Assembly (NCBI GenBank): GCA_046155225.1
Contig: JBJXED010000039.1
Location: forward strand, 1 to 64,000
DNA length: 64,000 nt
Reading direction: 5' to 3'
From: JAKFVA01 sp046155225
GTDB taxonomy: Bacteria > Pseudomonadota > Gammaproteobacteria > Burkholderiales > Burkholderiaceae_C
The notes below the pieces were generated by a model, which searched no databases, was not told the DNA's origin, and saw only the letters and a program-made list of their open reading frames with translations. A program made the translations under genes and the position numbers. Of this stretch, positions 60,752 to 64,000 are shown one piece after another. The stretch's first letter is position 1, and each line of letters starts with the position of its first letter.

Positions 60752-62875
60752 ATGTCCGAACTTGCTGCCCCGCCGCAGTTACTTGTACCTCCGGACGCGC
60801 TGACGCCCTTTCCGTTTCTGGACCGCGACCACAGCATTCTGATTTTCAACCACCGCGTGCTTGAGTTAGCGCGGCGTCCCAGCGTACCGCTGCTCGAACG
60901 CCTGCGCTACTTGTGCATCGTGTCAGCCAACCTCGACGAGTTTTTTGAGGTCCGCGCCGAACCGCACCTCTCGGCGCAGCAAAATCCGGATGACAAGGGT
61001 CTCTACAACCTGGCTACCTTACAGGCCTTGTCGCGCACGGCGCACGCGCTGGTAGAGAGCCAATACGCGCTCTACAACGACGAACTTCTGCCGACCTTTG
61101 CCCGCCACGGTATCCGCATCGTGGCGCACAGTGAGCGCAGCCCGGCCCAACTGCGCTGGGTGGCAGAGTACTTTGAGCGCGAGGTGAAACCCTTGCTTAT
61201 ACCGGTGGGTTTGGATCCGGCGCATCCATTTCCGCAAGTGGCGAACAAGTCGCTCAATTTTGTGGTGCACTTGGGCGGGCAGGATGCTTTTGGTCGCGAG
61301 AACGACATCGCGATTGTCAAAGTACCCCGGGTTTTGCCGCGCTTGATCCGCTTGCCGGCCAAGGTTTCGGGAGATCAAACTGTCTTTGTGTCTCTCTCCA
61401 GCGTGATTCGCGCGCACCTGGTTGACTTGTTCCCGGGCCGCCAAGTGGGGCAATTTTCACAATTCCGGGTGACGCGCCATTCGGATTTGGCGGTAGATGA
61501 AGACGACGTACAAAACTTGCGCACCGCCTTGCGCCAAGGCTTGCAGCACCGCCATTACGGCCAGGCCGTGCGGCTCGAGGTCTCGGCGGGTTGTTCAGAC
61601 TACCTGGTGAATTTTCTGCTTAAGCAATTTGAGCTGCCCGAGCTGGCTTTGTACCGGGTGGCGGGGCCGGTGAATCTGGCGCGCTTGACGCAGCTGATTG
61701 ACCTGGTCGACGAACCCGCCTTGAGCTTCCCGAATTACAAGGCGTCTTATCCCAAGCAATTGACACAAGGCCAATCTTTTTTTGAAAAGCTCAAACAAGG
61801 TGATGTGCTGATTCATCAGCCGTTCGAGAGTTTTGACGGTGTCCTGGCTTTTTTGCGCGAGGCCGTGCACGACCCGAAGGTTTTTGCCATCAAGCAAACC
61901 ATTTATCGCACCGGTGCCGATTCGGCCTTGATGGAACTGCTGCGCGAAGCCGTGCGCCGCGGCAAGGAAGTGATGGTGGTGGTCGAGCTCAAGGCCCGTT
62001 TTGATGAAGAGGCCAATATCAACTGGGCCGAGGCGCTGGAGTCGATTGGCGCGCAAGTGGTCTACGGCGTGGTGGGGCTGAAGACGCACGCCAAAATGCT
62101 GCTGGTCACCCGCAAAGAAGGCAAGCACTTTGTGCGCTATGCCCATTTGTCCACTGGCAATTACAACCCGCGCACCGCGCGCCTGTACACCGACCTGAGC
62201 CATCTGACGGCCGACCCGGCGCTCACCTCGGACGTGGAGCAGGTTTTTGTTCACCTGGCCAGCCAAGGCCGCTTGCCCAAGCTGAACCGGCTGTGGGTCG
62301 CGCCGTTCGACTTGCACAGCCGCTTGATCGAGAAAATTGCGCAACTGGCAGAGACTGCCCGCGCGGGCAAGCCAGCCCGCATCGTCGCCAAAATGAACGC
62401 CTTGACCGACGAAGCGCTGGTGCGCGCGCTGATCGATGCGGGCCAGGGTGGCGTAAAGATTGATTTGATCGTGCGCGGTGCCTGCATTTTGCCGGCCCAG
62501 CTTGCGGGTGTGACGCAAAACATTGCCGTCCGCTCCATCGTCGGGCGTTTTCTGGAGCACTCGCGAATCTTTTATTTCAGCACGGGCAACAAGGAAAGCG
62601 TCTATTTGTCCAGCGCCGACTGGATGAGCCGAAACATGCTACGCCGCATAGAGCTGGCCTGGCCAGTGACCGACGAGACACTCAAACGCCGCATCGTTGA
62701 CGAATGTCTGGTGCCTTATTTGCATGACGGCCTGGATGCTTGGACGCTGCAGCCCGATGGCACCTATGCCACCGTCAGCGGCATGCAAAAGCCAAGCGGC
62801 TACAGCGCGCAGGCTGCGCTGATGAAGCGCTACGGCGTTGTACCTGCTTCCCCCATGGACTCGACATGGATTTGA
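60752..62875 (+). CDS. ppk: Polyphosphate kinase 1
   Basis: Reversibly polymerises ATP gamma-phosphate into polyphosphate at the membrane. The 707 residues have N, head and two phospholipase-D-like catalytic domains. The autophosphorylated His465 lies in RYAHLSTGNYNPRTARLY, and a second conserved His603 in LEHSRIFYFSTGNKES. FRRLRYLCIVSANLDEFFEVR-type residues (ERLRYLCIVSANLDEFFEVR) mark the N domain. The ATG at 60752 is chosen; a TTG at 60710 is alternative. It follows the glycosyltransferase by 56 bases and overlaps sixA by 10. Confidence 0.96.
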   Translation: MSELAAPPQLLVPPDALTPFPFLDRDHSILIFNHRVLELARRPSVPLLERLRYLCIVSANLDEFFEVRAEPHLSAQQNPDDKGLYNLATLQALSRTAHALVESQYALYNDELLPTFARHGIRIVAHSERSPAQLRWVAEYFEREVKPLLIPVGLDPAHPFPQVANKSLNFVVHLGGQDAFGRENDIAIVKVPRVLPRLIRLPAKVSGDQTVFVSLSSVIRAHLVDLFPGRQVGQFSQFRVTRHSDLAVDEDDVQNLRTALRQGLQHRHYGQAVRLEVSAGCSDYLVNFLLKQFELPELALYRVAGPVNLARLTQLIDLVDEPALSFPNYKASYPKQLTQGQSFFEKLKQGDVLIHQPFESFDGVLAFLREAVHDPKVFAIKQTIYRTGADSALMELLREAVRRGKEVMVVVELKARFDEEANINWAEALESIGAQVVYGVVGLKTHAKMLLVTRKEGKHFVRYAHLSTGNYNPRTARLYTDLSHLTADPALTSDVEQVFVHLASQGRLPKLNRLWVAPFDLHSRLIEKIAQLAETARAGKPARIVAKMNALTDEALVRALIDAGQGGVKIDLIVRGACILPAQLAGVTQNIAVRSIVGRFLEHSRIFYFSTGNKESVYLSSADWMSRNMLRRIELAWPVTDETLKRRIVDECLVPYLHDGLDAWTLQPDGTYATVSGMQKPSGYSAQAALMKRYGVVPASPMDSTWI

Positions 62876-63327
62876 TCCTGTGGCGCCATGCCGAAGCCGA
62901 GGAGTGGGCCGAAGGCTGCATTGATATGGAGCGTTCGCTCACTGTGCGCGGTGAAAAACAAGCCGCCAGAATGGCCATCTGGCTGGATCGGCAGCTGCCC
63001 GAGGGTGCGCGGATTGTGGCCAGCCCGGCGCGCCGCACCGAGCAGACCGTGATCACGCTGGGTCGCAAATACAAACTCCGGCCAGAGATTGCGCCCGACG
63101 CAACGGTCGATCAACTGCTGGAGCTGGCGCAATGGCCCGACAGCCGAAGCGCCGTGCTGGTGGTAGGTCACCAGCCAACAATCGGCCAAGCCATTGCGCG
63201 TTTGCTCAACTTGGCCGAGGCGGACTTCCCGGTTAAAAAAGGCGTGGTGTGGTGGCTGCGCAGCCGGGACCGTGACGGCGAAAACCAAACGGTGGTGATT
63301 ACCGTGCAGTCACCTGAATTTTTATAG
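62866..63327 (+). CDS. sixA: Phosphohistidine phosphatase SixA
   Basis: A 153-residue histidine phosphatase (RHG family). The catalytic His8 lies in LILWRHAEAEEWAEG, the second conserved Arg/His in ASPARRTEQT and VVGHQPTIGQA. E. coli SixA dephosphorylates phosphohistidine on ArcB/nitrogen-PTS proteins. The ATG at 62866 lies within the ppk 3' end (10-base overlap), so the pair is translationally coupled; the reason for ppk-sixA linkage is not established, but both handle phosphohistidine chemistry. Confidence 0.92.
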   Translation: MDLILWRHAEAEEWAEGCIDMERSLTVRGEKQAARMAIWLDRQLPEGARIVASPARRTEQTVITLGRKYKLRPEIAPDATVDQLLELAQWPDSRSAVLVVGHQPTIGQAIARLLNLAEADFPVKKGVVWWLRSRDRDGENQTVVITVQSPEFL

Positions 63328-63361
63328 CCAAGCGGCGGAATAGCCTAACTTCCGGTTTTCA

Positions 63362-63406
63362 AAATTGATAGCGCTATAGGCAGTATTTACTTTGGCTAGA
63401 GGCCAT
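63362..63406 (-). repeat. Dispersed repeat, copy I (reversed, after sixA)
   Basis: The reverse complement reads ATGGCCTCTAGCCAAAG, TAAATACTGCC and TATAGCGCTATCAATTTT. It lies in the 166-base gap between the convergent sixA and the ribbon-helix-helix gene. The same upstream flank type as copies A and G (GCGCTTTT...TTTTTAAGT) is present to about 63450. Confidence 0.75.
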
Positions 63407-63493
63407 TTTTACTTAAAAATTACCTAGAAAAGCGCTTTTTAGGCATTGCCTGACCCTGTCGCGGCATGGCCAGGCAGGGCGGAGACGAAGCCT

Positions 63494-63922
63494 TTAGTGG
63501 ACCGCTGCTGCGGCGCTAGGCCGACCGGTTTTGATGGTCGGCACGGCTTTCAGCGAGGCCAAAAACGCCGTGTCCGACATGGCTGCCAGGGCTTTGATGC
63601 CCGCACGCAGGGTTTCGCTTTTCTTGACCGGGTGGGCCAGTTTTGCTGCCCGTTCTTTGAGTTGCTCCAGAACGGCGTATTCGGCCTTTGGAATGGTGAA
63701 GCTGTCACGCACCAGTTTCGGTTTTTTCGATTTTTCCAGTTTCGCAGGAGTGCTTTTTGCCACTGTTTTGGCAACAGACGGCTGGGCAGCCGGTTTGGCG
63801 AGTGACGCGCTGGTGCTGCGGGTTGCGGCGGTCTTTTTGGTTGAAGCTACTTTGTTTGGTACTGCGGCAGCGGTCGCAGGTTTGGATGGCTTAGCGTTTT
63901 TGGTTGCAGCTGAAGTTACCAT
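63494..63922 (-). CDS. Putative DNA-binding protein: Lys/Ala-rich tail plus ribbon-helix-helix-like domain
   Basis: A 142-residue basic protein. Residues 1-70 are a low-complexity Ala/Lys/Thr/Pro tail resembling histone H1-like tails. Residues 71-120 read KLVRDSFTIPKAEYAVLEQL, ERAAKLAHPVKKSETLRAGI and KALAAMSD, a plausible ribbon-helix-helix pattern (strand SFTIP, two helices, KSETLRAG). A C-terminal TIKTGRP follows. Conserved in Burkholderiales as far as I recall; no function known. A strong ribosome-binding site (AAAGGAG) and a palindrome around the promoter precede the ATG, suggesting autoregulation. Nucleoid binding is inference. Confidence 0.72.
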   Translation of the reverse strand: MVTSAATKNAKPSKPATAAAVPNKVASTKKTAATRSTSASLAKPAAQPSVAKTVAKSTPAKLEKSKKPKLVRDSFTIPKAEYAVLEQLKERAAKLAHPVKKSETLRAGIKALAAMSDTAFLASLKAVPTIKTGRPSAAAAVH

Positions 63923-63935
63923 GGGAATCTCCTTT

Positions 63936-63957
63936 GTAAACGGTTTATACAGTTTAC
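63936..63957. promoter_or_regulatory. Palindromic operator over the promoter of the RHH-like gene
   Basis: Perfect inverted repeat GTAAAC-N10-GTTTAC. On the minus strand the spacer contains TGTATAAAC, a likely -10, 22-27 bases before the start codon. Binding there would block transcription, so this is a candidate (auto)repressor site. Confidence 0.5.
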
Positions 63958-64000
63958 TTCTTTTGCAGAGGCTTGTGCAAGCCCTTGCTGCAGGAGGTTC

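Noticed and set aside
61595..62560. 321-codon open frame antisense to ppk
   Set aside because: Shadow frame; ppk motifs on the plus strand are complete.

Overview
This 64 kb window is a chromosomal stretch of a betaproteobacterium, most likely of the Comamonadaceae (Rhodoferax/Polaromonas type). The evidence is the betaproteobacterial gene orders (clpP-clpX-lon; rpsB-tsf-pyrH-frr-uppS-cdsA-dxr-rseP-bamA-skp-lpxD-fabZ-lpxA-lpxB-rnhB; carA-carB-greA; rlmE-ftsH-folP-glmM), small Burkholderiales-type proteins (Trp-rich protein, DUF4149, DUF6172), and a dispersed short repeat typical of that family. The species cannot be fixed from sequence reading alone. No rRNA, CRISPR array, prophage or intact transposon was seen.

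Layout. 1-5.2 kb: ATP-dependent proteolysis (ClpP, ClpX, Lon), then tRNA-Gly, tRNA-Cys and tRNA-Leu with two terminators. 5.2-14.8 kb: a conserved hypothetical, an MFS permease, an orphan binding protein, MurI, class I fumarase, NhaA, an UPF0114 protein and acetyl-CoA synthetase. 14.85-16.2 kb: what looks like an integron relic. It has a frameshifted integrase N-terminus on the minus strand, then two gene cassettes on the plus strand separated by an attC-like site. 16.2-23.9 kb: cytochrome c, exonuclease III, folate/thymidylate genes (folA, thyA), an RNA helicase, a transglutaminase-like protein and a GST-like protein.

24-39.3 kb: the translation and envelope superoperon, covering ribosomal protein S2, EF-Ts, UMP kinase, ribosome recycling factor, undecaprenyl and phospholipid precursor synthesis, outer-membrane assembly and lipid A synthesis. 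39.4-44.5 kb: carbamoyl-phosphate synthase and GreA. 44.5-46.6 kb: lineage-specific small genes, including an MreB-like half protein and an AT-richer orphan. 46.1-52.3 kb: YhbY, RlmE, FtsH, FolP, GlmM and an acetyltransferase. 52.5-55.7 kb: a VIT/CCC1-type transporter and an arsenic cluster (arsR-arsC-aquaglyceroporin-arsH) with no ArsB or Acr3 pump.

55.8-63.3 kb is the most interesting functional block. A good Pho-box promoter precedes a PhoX-type phosphatase. An ornithine-lipid acyltransferase (OlsB-like), a PlcP-like metallophosphoesterase and a GT4 glycosyltransferase (Agt-like) follow in translationally coupled order, and then polyphosphate kinase and SixA. Together they read as a phosphate-starvation cluster: scavenge phosphate, replace phospholipids with phosphorus-free lipids, and store phosphate as polyphosphate. 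The window ends with a Lys/Ala-tailed putative ribbon-helix-helix protein with a palindrome over its promoter.

Cutting across all regions is a ~50 bp dispersed repeat (at least ten copies, core CTGTAGCCA...GCCGGTATAGCTA). Several copies lie in frame inside conserved genes (murI, an RNA methyltransferase, a DUF4149 gene, the aquaporin, probably folP), and two bracket xthA.
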